Shown here piece after piece: positions 1 through 5,744 of a stretch of DNA of 5,744 bases. The stretch covers positions 1 to 5,744 of the forward strand of contig JAUVTI010000129.1 of NCBI GenBank assembly GCA_030601605.1, written 5' to 3'. A program made the position numbers and the translations under genes. The notes beneath the pieces are model-generated. The model had not been told where the DNA came from. It searched no databases and saw nothing but the letters and a program-made list of their open reading frames with translations. The DNA is from Gemmatimonadales bacterium (GTDB lineage Bacteria > Gemmatimonadota > Gemmatimonadetes > Gemmatimonadales > GWC2-71-9). Each line of letters starts with the position of its first letter. Within the stretch, counting starts at the first letter, position 1.

Positions 1-1419
1 GCGGTGAACCTCGCTGGCGGGTTCCAGCACGCCGCACCAGACCGCGGGATGGGCTTCTGCGTGTTCAATGACATCGCGGCGGCGATCCTTCGGCTTCGCT
101 CCCGAGGCTTCGACGAGCCCGTGCTGGTCGGGGACCTGGACCTGCACGACGGCAACGGAACGCGGGCCGTGTTCGCGGACGATCCGACCGTCTACACCTA
201 CTCGATCCACAATGCGCCGTGGGACGAAGCGGAGGCCACAGCCTCTACCAGCATCGTGCTCGGCAGTGATGTGGATGACGACACGTTCCTCGCCACACTG
301 CGCGACACGCTGCCCCCGATAGTAGAGCGGCACAAGCCGGGCCTGGTCGTGTACGTGGCCGGCGTGGACGGCGCGGCCGGGGACGCGGTGGGGGACTGGA
401 GGCTCAGCGCCGCAGCGCTGCTGGAGCGCGACCGCTTCGTCGTGGAGCTGACCAGAAACGGAAGGCAGAGGGTGCCGCTCGTCGTGCTGCTGGCCGGAGG
501 GTATGGCACCGCCGCGTGGCGCCACTCGGCCCGGTTCTTCGGCTGGCTGGTGAGCGGCTCGGTCGTGGAGCCGCCCGATGACGCGGAGCTGTTGCTGAGG
601 CGCTTCCGTGAGATCTCGCAGCGATGGGACCTCGCGCGGACCGGGCCGAGGGACTCCGCCGACTGGGAGCTCGAGCGGGAGGACATCCTGGGGGCCCTCA
701 CGCACGAGGACACGCGCTTCCTGGGGCAGTTTCCGCGGCACGCGGTGGAGCTCCAAATGGAGCAGCTGGGCCTGCTGGACAGCATACGCGCGCGCGGGTT
801 CCAGAGTCTCACCGTGACACTCACCGCGCCCCAGGGGTTGGGGCAGACGCTGCGCGTCTTCGCCGACCCGGAAGGAAAGGAGCTCCTGATGGAGCTCAAG
901 GCGTCGCGCAGCCGCAGCATGGTGCCCGGCCACGAGGTGATCGAGATCGAGTGGCTGCTGATGCAGGACTCACGGAGCTCGTTTACCGAGTCGCGTCCCC
1001 AGCTGCCGGGGCAGCGGCACCCGGGTCTCGGGCTGCTGCGCGAGGTCGCGGTGTGGATGGTGGTGGTGTGCGAGCGGCTTCGCCTGGACGGAATCGCGTT
1101 CGTTCCCTCGCAGTTCTACATGGCCGCGGTGGGCAGGCGGCACCTCAAGTTCGTGGAGCCGGCGGCGCGAGCGCGGTTCGAGGCGCTGCGCGATGCGGTG
1201 GCGGGCGCCGATCTGGCGCATGCGAACCGGGCGATCAACGAGGGACGCGTGGTGGACGAGGCGACGGGCGAGCCCGCCTACTGGGAACCGGCGCCGATGG
1301 TAGTGCCGGTGAGCGAGCAGCTGCAGCAGAGGCTCGCGAGCGGTGAATACCGCGGTGCCGTGAGGGCCGCGCGCGAGCGGCTCGACTACCGTCTGCGCCC
1401 GGCCCTCTCTTCGGGCTAG
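1..1419 (+). CDS. HDAC/AcuC-type deacetylase, 5'-truncated, with long C-terminal extension
   Basis: Zn-dependent amidohydrolase of the histone deacetylase/acetoin utilisation superfamily; family members remove acyl groups from lysines, polyamines or small amides, and the substrate here is unknown. The frame is open from base 1 and the 5' end lies outside the window. The GTG at 4 falls inside the conserved NLxGG motif, so it is not the start; by comparison with the family about 130 N-terminal residues are missing. Numbering from that GTG codon as residue 1: GGFQHA (5-10), GFCVFND (17-23), DLDLHDGNGT (44-53) with Zn ligands Asp46 and His48, AGVDGAAGD (119-127) with the third ligand Asp122, and LLAGGYG (162-168) with catalytic Tyr167. 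The family His-His pair is Gln8-His9 here, so the first His is lost. The catalytic domain ends near residue 185. About 287 more residues follow, with conserved-looking blocks such as EWLLMQD, LPGQRHPGLGL and LDGIAFVPSQFYMA; I cannot assign that part to a named domain. No signal peptide can be judged. Superfamily confident; activity uncertain. Confidence 0.86.
   Translation, partial: AVNLAGGFQHAAPDRGMGFCVFNDIAAAILRLRSRGFDEPVLVGDLDLHDGNGTRAVFADDPTVYTYSIHNAPWDEAEATASTSIVLGSDVDDDTFLATLRDTLPPIVERHKPGLVVYVAGVDGAAGDAVGDWRLSAAALLERDRFVVELTRNGRQRVPLVVLLAGGYGTAAWRHSARFFGWLVSGSVVEPPDDAELLLRRFREISQRWDLARTGPRDSADWELEREDILGALTHEDTRFLGQFPRHAVELQMEQLGLLDSIRARGFQSLTVTLTAPQGLGQTLRVFADPEGKELLMELKASRSRSMVPGHEVIEIEWLLMQDSRSSFTESRPQLPGQRHPGLGLLREVAVWMVVVCERLRLDGIAFVPSQFYMAAVGRRHLKFVEPAARARFEALRDAVAGADLAHANRAINEGRVVDEATGEPAYWEPAPMVVPVSEQLQQRLASGEYRGAVRAARERLDYRLRPALSSG
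1416..1419. other. Shared CTAG: overlapping stop codons of two convergent genes
   Basis: The deacetylase gene ends with TAG at 1417-1419 on the + strand. kgd ends with TAG read on the - strand from 1418 to 1416. Together they use the self-complementary tetramer CTAG, so the two coding regions overlap tail to tail by four bases. There is no intergenic spacer and no U-tract terminator between them. Each transcript must therefore extend into the antisense of the other gene or be ended by another mechanism. Confidence 0.95.
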
Positions 1420-4400
1420 GCCAGCCCCTCGTTCACGATGCGCTGTTGCTCCGCGCGGTGCGCGGCGGGATAGCCCTCGGCCGGGCTGGACCGCTCGGGG
1501 CGTGAGACGTACCGCACTACCATGGCGTCCGGCGCAACCGCCTCGAGGTGGGGCACCATCCACTTGCGCGCACCCATGTTCATGGGCTCCTCCTGGAGCC
1601 ACACGATCTCCTCGAGGTTGGGATACGACTCGATGAGTTCGAGTGCCTGGCCCTCCGGGAACGGATAGAGCAGCTCGATGCGCCCGATCGCGACGTGCCC
1701 CGCCTCGGCGCGCCGCTCCGATCCCACGATGTCGTAGTACACCTTGCCCGAGCAGAGAACGAGCCGCTTCACGGTCTCACGCGTGCCGGGCAGCTCCGGG
1801 TCGTCGAGCACGGCGTGGAACTCGCCCTCGGTGAACTCGGCGACATGGGAGGTCGCCTGCGGCAGCCGCAGCAGGCTCTTCGGCGTCATCACGATCAGCG
1901 GCCGCATCTCCTCGTGCCTGGCCTGGCGCCGCAGCAGGTGGAAGTACTGCGCCGGAGTCGAGGGGTTGGCGAACCGGATGTTGCCCTCGGCGCCCAGCGC
2001 CAGGTAGCGCTCCAGGCGGGCGCTCGAGTGCTCCGGGCCCTGTCCCTCGTAGCCGTGCGGCAGCAGCAGCGTGAGGCGCGACGTCTGCCCCCACTTCGCG
2101 AGCCCTGCGATGATGAACTGGTCGATGATGACCGCGGCGCTGTTCGCGAAGTCGCCGAACTGCGCCTCCCATATCACCAGCACCTTGGGCGCCGCCACCG
2201 CGTAGCCGTACTCGAACCCCAGCGCTGCGTACTCCGACAGCGGAGAGTTGTGGAGCTCCATCGGCACCGTGGCATCGGAGAGGTGCTGAATGGGCGTATA
2301 CGGCGCGCCGGTCTCCGAGTCGAACAGCGTCAGATGCCGCTGGCTGAAGGTGCCGCGCGCCGTGTCCTGTCCCACCATCCGTATCGGTACGCCTTCGGTC
2401 AGCAGCGCTGCCAGCGCAAGCACCTCGGCGTGGGCCCAGTCGAGCCCCGTATCCTCGCTCACCGCCGTGCGCCGCCGCTCCAGCAGGCGCTGGAGCTTGC
2501 GGTTGGCGTGGAAGCCGTCGGGGTACGTGAGGAGCTCTTCGTTGAGACCCACGAACTTCTCCGGGGCCACCGCGGTGATGGGCTCGGTGATCGGGGCCCA
2601 CAGGCCGGAGATGCGCTGTGGCTCCTCGCCTTCCTCCACACCACGCTCGATGTCTGCCTTGAGCTTGGTCTGGGTCTCGGTCAGCTGGGCGTAGATCTCG
2701 TCGGCCATCTGCTCGGCCTGCTCCTCGGTGATCACCTTCTGACTGACGAGAGTGCCGGCGTAGAGCTCCCGCACCGTGGGATGCTTGTCGATCAGCTTGT
2801 ACATGAGGGGCTGGGTATAACGTGGCTCGTCGCCCTCGTTGTGTCCGTGGCGGCGGTACCCCACGAGGTTGATCACGGCATCGTGCTGGAATTTCTTGCG
2901 GTACATCATCGCCAGGTTGACCGCGGCCAGACACGCCTCCGGATCGTCGGCGTTCACGTGCACGATGGGCACGTCGAACCCCTTGGCCAGGTCGCTGGCG
3001 TAGTCGGTGGAGCGCGCCTCGCTCGGGTTGGTGGTGAACCCCACCTGGTTGTTGGCGATGATGTGCAGCGTGCCGCCGGTCGCGTAGCCCTCCAGCTGTG
3101 ACAGGTTGATCGTCTCGGCCACCACGCCCTGCGCCGCGAACGCCCCGTCACCGTGGATCAGGATGGGCAGGACGCAGACCGTGTCGTACGTCGGCTGCGG
3201 CTTGGAGCGATCGGTCTGCCGTGCCCGGGCGTTGCCCTCGACGACGGGGTCCACCGCCTCCAGGTGGCTCGGGTTGGGCATGAGCGTGACGTCGATCTCC
3301 TGCCCGCGCCACGTCTCGAACACACCCGTGGCGCCGTGGTGATACTTCACGTCGCCGGTGCCGCCCTTGGGGGCGAGCGTCTCCTCCACCTGGCGGCCGC
3401 CCTCGAACTCGGCCAGCAGCGTCTCGTACGAAATGCCGAGGATGTGGGTGAGCACGTTGAGCCGCCCGCGGTGCGCCATTCCCATCACCGCCTCGCAGGT
3501 CCCCTCGTCGGCGGTGAGCGACAGCGCCCGGTGCAGCATGGGCACCAGCATGTCCAGGCCCTCGATCCCGAAGCGCTTGTGACCCAGGTACGCGCGGTGC
3601 AGGAAGCGCTCCAGCGCGTCCACCTTCGTGAGATCGCGCAGCAGGGCCTGCTTCTCCTCGTCGCTGAGCGGACGCCGGTGCTCGCCCGACTCGATCACCC
3701 GCCGCAGCCACACGCGCTCCTCGTGGCTGGCTATGTGCTCGATCTCGTAGGCGATCGTGCCGCAGTAGATCTCGCGCAGGCGCGGCAGCACGTCGAGCAT
3801 CGTCTCGCCGCCCACGTACGTGCGCAGCACGTCGGCCGGGATGTGTCGCATGGCCTCCGACGTGAGATCCAGGTTGGCGGGGTCGAGCGCGGGGTCGCCG
3901 CGCGGCTCGGTGCCGAGCGGGTTCAGCCGCGCTGCCAGGTAGCCGTGCGTGCGGTGAGCCCGCACCAGCGACATGGCCGCCGCAGTGTGGTACAGCATGT
4001 CCTGCGGGATGGCCCCGTCGGTGAGCGCGGTGGCCGAGGGCGCCTGCTTCGGCGCCACGGGCACTCCGGTCTGCACCGCCGCCTCGGCGGCCGTGAGCGT
4101 TGCGGCGTCCAGGTCCATAGACCGCGCGATGTCGCGGTAGAAGTCGTGCTCCCCCTGGAGCAGCCGGTCCGCCACCTGCAGGAACTCGCCCGACTCCGCG
4201 CCCTGGATGATGCGGTGGTCGTAGGTGGAGGTCATCGTCATGACCTTGGCGCCGCCGATCTCGCGGATCGCGCCGCTGGCGATGATCGAGCCCTGTCCCT
4301 TCATCAGGCGCGGCACCGAGGCGACCGTGCCGATCGTTCCCGGGTTGGTGAGCGTGAACGTGCCGCCCATGTAGGCATCGGGCATGAGCTTGCCCTCACG

Positions 4401-5057
4401 CGCCCCGGTCACGACCCGGTCGTACTCCTCGTGGAAGTCGCGGAAGGTCATCCGGTCGGCCTGCTTCACGATGGGCACCATGAGCCGCCGTTCGCCCCGC
4501 TTGCCCACCGTGTCCACCGCGAGCCCGAGGTTCACCGCACCGGGCTCCACCCGGAAGTAATCCTCGCCCTGCTCGGCCAGCGCGTGGGTCAGCGCCGGCA
4601 CCTCCTGCGCGGCCCGCACCAGCGCCCAACCGATGAGGTGCGTGAACGAGAGCTTGAGATCGCGCTGCTTGAGCTGCCGGTTGAAGGCGGCACGCACCGC
4701 CCACAGCAACGAGACGTCTATGTCGCGGAACGAGGTCGCCGTGGGGACCTCGAGGGAGGCCTCCATGTTCTGGAGCTGCCTGAGCGGGGGGCCCTTGATG
4801 GGCTCGCCGGGGGGCGGGGGCTCGGGAGCCTGCTCTGCCTGGGGGGAGGCGGCTGGGGCGGCGGTCTGGTGTTCGGCGGGTGCCGCCGGGGATGCGGCGG
4901 CTGCAGCCGCGGCGCCCGGAGCCGGCTCCTCGCCCTTCACCCCATTGTCGAACAGCTTGCGCCACTCCTCGGGCACAGAGGACGGGTCCCTGAGCCAGTC
5001 CTCGTACAGAGCCTGGGCGAATCCGGAGTTGACGGTCTCGAATATGTCGTCGAACAC
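1416..5057 (-). CDS. kgd: Fused E2-E1 2-oxoglutarate dehydrogenase/decarboxylase (Kgd type)
   Basis: Converts 2-oxoglutarate with thiamine diphosphate (ThDP) and, with a lipoyl-bearing E2 and an E3 encoded elsewhere, yields succinyl-CoA in the TCA cycle; cytoplasmic. The 1213 residues are close to mycobacterial Kgd. Order: N-terminal helix (about 1-38, FAQALYEDWLRDPSSVPEEW); Ala/Pro-rich linker (about 42-91); succinyltransferase domain (about 92-325) with DHRIIQG, His281; E1 from about 347. The E1 has AMGMAHRGRLN (His529), GDVKYHHG (His573), NPSHLEAV (His598), ThDP/Mg motif GDG (636-638) to Asn670, GQDTARGTFSQRH in the pyrimidine-binding domain (near 890), EAQFGDFAN with Glu964, then LLPHGYEGQGPEHSSAR and the C-terminal domain. 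There is no lipoyl or peripheral-subunit-binding domain, as is normal for Kgd. The usual HxxxDG acyltransferase motif reads HRIIQG, also a Kgd trait as I recall it. The GTG start at 5057 is chosen because MFDDIFET begins the family N-terminus and AAGGA lies 9 nt upstream; the frame stays open to 5579 but that part is antisense to the next gene. No frameshift seen. Confidence 0.97.
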   Translation of the reverse strand: MFDDIFETVNSGFAQALYEDWLRDPSSVPEEWRKLFDNGVKGEEPAPGAAAAAAASPAAPAEHQTAAPAASPQAEQAPEPPPPGEPIKGPPLRQLQNMEASLEVPTATSFRDIDVSLLWAVRAAFNRQLKQRDLKLSFTHLIGWALVRAAQEVPALTHALAEQGEDYFRVEPGAVNLGLAVDTVGKRGERRLMVPIVKQADRMTFRDFHEEYDRVVTGAREGKLMPDAYMGGTFTLTNPGTIGTVASVPRLMKGQGSIIASGAIREIGGAKVMTMTSTYDHRIIQGAESGEFLQVADRLLQGEHDFYRDIARSMDLDAATLTAAEAAVQTGVPVAPKQAPSATALTDGAIPQDMLYHTAAAMSLVRAHRTHGYLAARLNPLGTEPRGDPALDPANLDLTSEAMRHIPADVLRTYVGGETMLDVLPRLREIYCGTIAYEIEHIASHEERVWLRRVIESGEHRRPLSDEEKQALLRDLTKVDALERFLHRAYLGHKRFGIEGLDMLVPMLHRALSLTADEGTCEAVMGMAHRGRLNVLTHILGISYETLLAEFEGGRQVEETLAPKGGTGDVKYHHGATGVFETWRGQEIDVTLMPNPSHLEAVDPVVEGNARARQTDRSKPQPTYDTVCVLPILIHGDGAFAAQGVVAETINLSQLEGYATGGTLHIIANNQVGFTTNPSEARSTDYASDLAKGFDVPIVHVNADDPEACLAAVNLAMMYRKKFQHDAVINLVGYRRHGHNEGDEPRYTQPLMYKLIDKHPTVRELYAGTLVSQKVITEEQAEQMADEIYAQLTETQTKLKADIERGVEEGEEPQRISGLWAPITEPITAVAPEKFVGLNEELLTYPDGFHANRKLQRLLERRRTAVSEDTGLDWAHAEVLALAALLTEGVPIRMVGQDTARGTFSQRHLTLFDSETGAPYTPIQHLSDATVPMELHNSPLSEYAALGFEYGYAVAAPKVLVIWEAQFGDFANSAAVIIDQFIIAGLAKWGQTSRLTLLLPHGYEGQGPEHSSARLERYLALGAEGNIRFANPSTPAQYFHLLRRQARHEEMRPLIVMTPKSLLRLPQATSHVAEFTEGEFHAVLDDPELPGTRETVKRLVLCSGKVYYDIVGSERRAEAGHVAIGRIELLYPFPEGQALELIESYPNLEEIVWLQEEPMNMGARKWMVPHLEAVAPDAMVVRYVSRPERSSPAEGYPAAHRAEQQRIVNEGLA

Positions 5058-5066
5058 TGTGTGGTG

Positions 5067-5071
5067 TCCTT
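5067..5071 (-). promoter_or_regulatory. Ribosome binding site of kgd (AAGGA)
   Basis: AAGGA on the - strand is separated by nine bases from the GTG at 5057-5055. It decides the start codon: no ATG, GTG or TTG occurs in frame just upstream, and the next in-frame starts lie in sequence antisense to the neighbouring gene. Confidence 0.75.
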
Positions 5072-5111
5072 CGCTCGGTGCTTGGAGGACGTTGAAGATA
5101 GACGTGTTGGG

Positions 5112-5137
5112 AACGGCGCGCACCTGGCGACGGTTCC
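5112..5137 (-). promoter_or_regulatory. GGAAC-N18-GTTCC dyad; possible ECF-type promoter of kgd
   Basis: The 129-bp divergent region (5058-5186) contains GGAAC at 5110-5114 and GTTCC at 5133-5137, an inverted repeat with 18 bases between the arms. Read toward kgd, the - strand shows GGAAC (5137-5133), 17 bases, then CGTT (5115-5112). This resembles the GGAAC/CGTT promoter pattern of many ECF sigma factors, and would give a start near 5104, about 47 nt before the GTG. A housekeeping alternative in the same direction is the lone -10-like TATCTT at 5100-5095, which has no convincing -35. The match is short and either reading could be chance. Confidence 0.25.
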
Positions 5138-5174
5138 GCGTTGGACGTAGGCTGAGTGAGAAGGCCCCCCGCAC

Positions 5175-5180
5175 GAGGAG
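5175..5180 (+). promoter_or_regulatory. Ribosome binding site of the DinB-fold gene (GAGGAG)
   Basis: GAGGAG is six bases upstream of the ATG at 5187, a good Shine-Dalgarno match at near-ideal distance. It supports that ATG as the start. Confidence 0.8.
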
Positions 5181-5186
5181 CGCAGC

Positions 5187-5660
5187 ATGTTCACGTCGGT
5201 CGAGCAGTTCCTGAAGACCTGGTCCCACGAGTCGGCACAGACGGCCAGGGTGATGGCCGCGCTGACGGACGGCTCGTTGGAGCAACGTGTGGCCGAGGGT
5301 TACCGCAGCCTCGGCGAGCTGGCCTGGCACGTCGTGGTCTCCCAGCGTGAGATCGTGGGGAAGACCGGCCTCGAGTACGACGCTCCGTCGAAGCGGGACC
5401 CCGTGCCGGAGCGCGCCGCCGAGGTACACTCCGCCTATGTGGACGCCGCCAAGGCACTGGCCGGAGCGGTCGAGCGGCAGTGGACCGACGAGACGCTCGA
5501 GGTCACCGACCAGCTGTACGGCCGGGAGTGGCCGCGCGGGTTCACGCTGGCCGTGGTGCTGTACCACGAGATCCACCACCGCGGCCAGATGACGGTGCTG
5601 ATGCGGCAGGCGGGGCTCAAGGTTCCGGGTGTGTACGGGCCCTCGGCGGATGGAGAGTGA
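5187..5660 (+). CDS. DinB/YfiT-fold metal-binding protein
   Basis: A 157-residue four-helix-bundle protein of the DinB/YfiT superfamily, a usual length for the family. The expected His triad is present: His48 in ELAWHVVVSQRE, and His127 and His131 in YHEIHHRGQ. The typical end of the fold, MTVLMRQAGLKVPGVYGP (135-152), follows. Family members bind a divalent metal; some are thiol (mycothiol or bacillithiol) S-transferases, but most, including those expanded in soil bacteria, have no known substrate. This DinB is unrelated to the DNA polymerase IV of the same name. No signal peptide or membrane segment is seen; probably cytoplasmic. It is divergent from kgd and has its own ribosome binding site. 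The gap of 47 bases to the next start contains a separate promoter, so it is probably a single-gene transcript. Family confident; function unknown. Confidence 0.92.
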   Translation: MFTSVEQFLKTWSHESAQTARVMAALTDGSLEQRVAEGYRSLGELAWHVVVSQREIVGKTGLEYDAPSKRDPVPERAAEVHSAYVDAAKALAGAVERQWTDETLEVTDQLYGREWPRGFTLAVVLYHEIHHRGQMTVLMRQAGLKVPGVYGPSADGE

Positions 5661-5671
5661 CTGGTCGCGGC

Positions 5672-5701
5672 TTGTAAATAGATATTGTCGCCATATATAT
5701 T
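5672..5701 (+). promoter_or_regulatory. Candidate promoter for the gene at the right edge, probably leaderless
   Basis: A -35-like TTGTAA (5672-5677) is followed after 18 bases by TATATT (5696-5701), which matches TATAAT at five of six positions. A start about seven bases beyond the -10 would fall on or next to the A of the ATG at 5708. No Shine-Dalgarno sequence sits at a usable distance; the only AGG (5703-5705) is two bases from the ATG. A leaderless mRNA is the natural reading. The segment is strikingly AT-rich against its GC-rich surroundings. The -10 could also be placed one step away in the ATATAT run. Confidence 0.55.
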
Positions 5702-5703
5702 TA
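5675..5703. repeat. 29-bp imperfect palindrome, operator-like
   Basis: The sequence is centred on C5689. The outer arms TAAATA (5675-5680) and TATTTA (5698-5703) pair perfectly. After one mismatch (G5681/A5697), ATAT at 5682-5685 pairs with ATAT at 5693-5696. Of the 14 base pairs flanking the centre, 11 are complementary. It covers the -10 and most of the -35/-10 spacer of the candidate promoter, the usual place for a dimeric repressor site. The ends stop four bases before the ATG. Confidence 0.55.
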
Positions 5704-5707
5704 GGTC

Positions 5708-5744
5708 ATGACGCTGGGTCAGTTCGCGATCGTGGTGGGCGCCC
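5708..5744 (+). CDS. Start of a gene cut by the right edge
   Basis: The frame ATG ACG CTG GGT CAG TTC GCG ATC GTG GTG GGC GCC gives MTLGQFAIVVGA before the window ends. Twelve residues cannot identify a family. The pattern LGQFA..VGA resembles the first helix and turn of small helix-turn-helix proteins such as MerR-like or excisionase-like folds. That would suit a gene preceded by an operator-like palindrome, but this is inference. The start is supported by the well-placed promoter just upstream, not by a ribosome binding site. Confidence 0.5.
   Translation, partial: MTLGQFAIVVGA

Noticed and set aside
4..6. GTG as the start codon of the deacetylase gene
   Set aside because: It lies within the conserved VNLxGG motif and the frame is open to the left edge; family members have about 130 residues before this point.
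1397..1416. Hairpin GCCCG/CGGGC near the convergent stops as a terminator
   Set aside because: Only five base pairs with a ten-base loop, inside coding sequence and with no T-run; expected by chance at this GC content.
1548..3101. 517-codon open frame on the + strand opposite kgd
   Set aside because: Same reasoning: low-complexity composition, no recognisable motif, wholly inside the kgd E1 domain on the other strand.
4897..4910. Perfect 14-bp palindrome GCGGCTGCAGCCGC
   Set aside because: It falls in the poly-alanine linker of Kgd and is explained by runs of GCN alanine codons.
3153..5150. 665-codon open frame on the + strand opposite kgd
   Set aside because: Its Arg/His/Leu/Val-rich product is the typical antisense shadow of a high-GC gene, and kgd is clearly real over the same stretch.
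5125..5153. Promoter for the DinB-fold gene: TGGCGA, 17 bases, TAGGCT
   Set aside because: Each box matches the consensus at only three of six positions; too weak to annotate, although the position would suit.
5058..5579. N-terminal extension of kgd to an ATG at 5579, adding 174 residues
   Set aside because: The added part is antisense to the DinB-fold gene, has no resemblance to Kgd N-termini, and the GTG at 5057 has its own ribosome binding site and the expected family beginning.
1..5744. CRISPR array, tRNA, insertion sequence, toxin-antitoxin or defence island
   Set aside because: No regularly spaced repeats, tRNA-like clover sequence, transposase motif or defence-protein motif was seen; the one possible small regulator is cut off after 12 codons.

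Overview
The window is high-GC bacterial chromosome (roughly two thirds G+C by eye). It holds one complete large metabolic gene, one complete small gene, and two genes cut by the window edges. The best guess for the source is Gemmatimonadota, with Actinomycetota as the main alternative. This rests on three things: a fused E2-E1 2-oxoglutarate dehydrogenase of the mycobacterial Kgd type, a stand-alone DinB-fold protein, and an HDAC-like deacetylase with a long C-terminal extension. The assignment is inference from gene types, not from any marker gene.

Layout. (1) 1-1419, + strand: the 3' part of a histone deacetylase/acetoin-utilisation-type amidohydrolase. The Zn ligands and catalytic Tyr are present, but the first His of the usual His-His pair is Gln. 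About 290 residues with no domain I can name follow the catalytic domain. (2) 5057-1416, - strand: kgd, a complete 1213-residue 2-oxoglutarate dehydrogenase/decarboxylase that joins an E2-type succinyltransferase domain to a thiamine-diphosphate E1. The two convergent genes share a CTAG in which each strand reads its own TAG stop, so there is no spacer between them. (3) 5058-5186: a 129-bp divergent intergenic region with clear ribosome binding sites at both ends and a GGAAC-N18-GTTCC dyad. (4) 5187-5660, + strand: a 157-residue DinB/YfiT-fold protein with an intact His triad. (5) 5661-5707: a short spacer with a sharply AT-rich segment. In it a 29-bp imperfect palindrome is superimposed on a good -35/-10 pair, placed so that transcription would start at or next to the ATG at 5708. 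(6) 5708-5744: the first 12 codons of a gene that runs off the right edge, possibly a small DNA-binding protein.

Working together: kgd is a TCA-cycle housekeeping gene and appears monocistronic. The deacetylase and the DinB-fold protein have no evident pathway link to it, and nothing suggests an operon across the window. I see no tRNA, rRNA, CRISPR array, insertion sequence or multi-gene defence system. The most distinctive signals are the operator-like palindrome and leaderless-promoter arrangement at the right edge, and the altered, extended deacetylase at the left edge.
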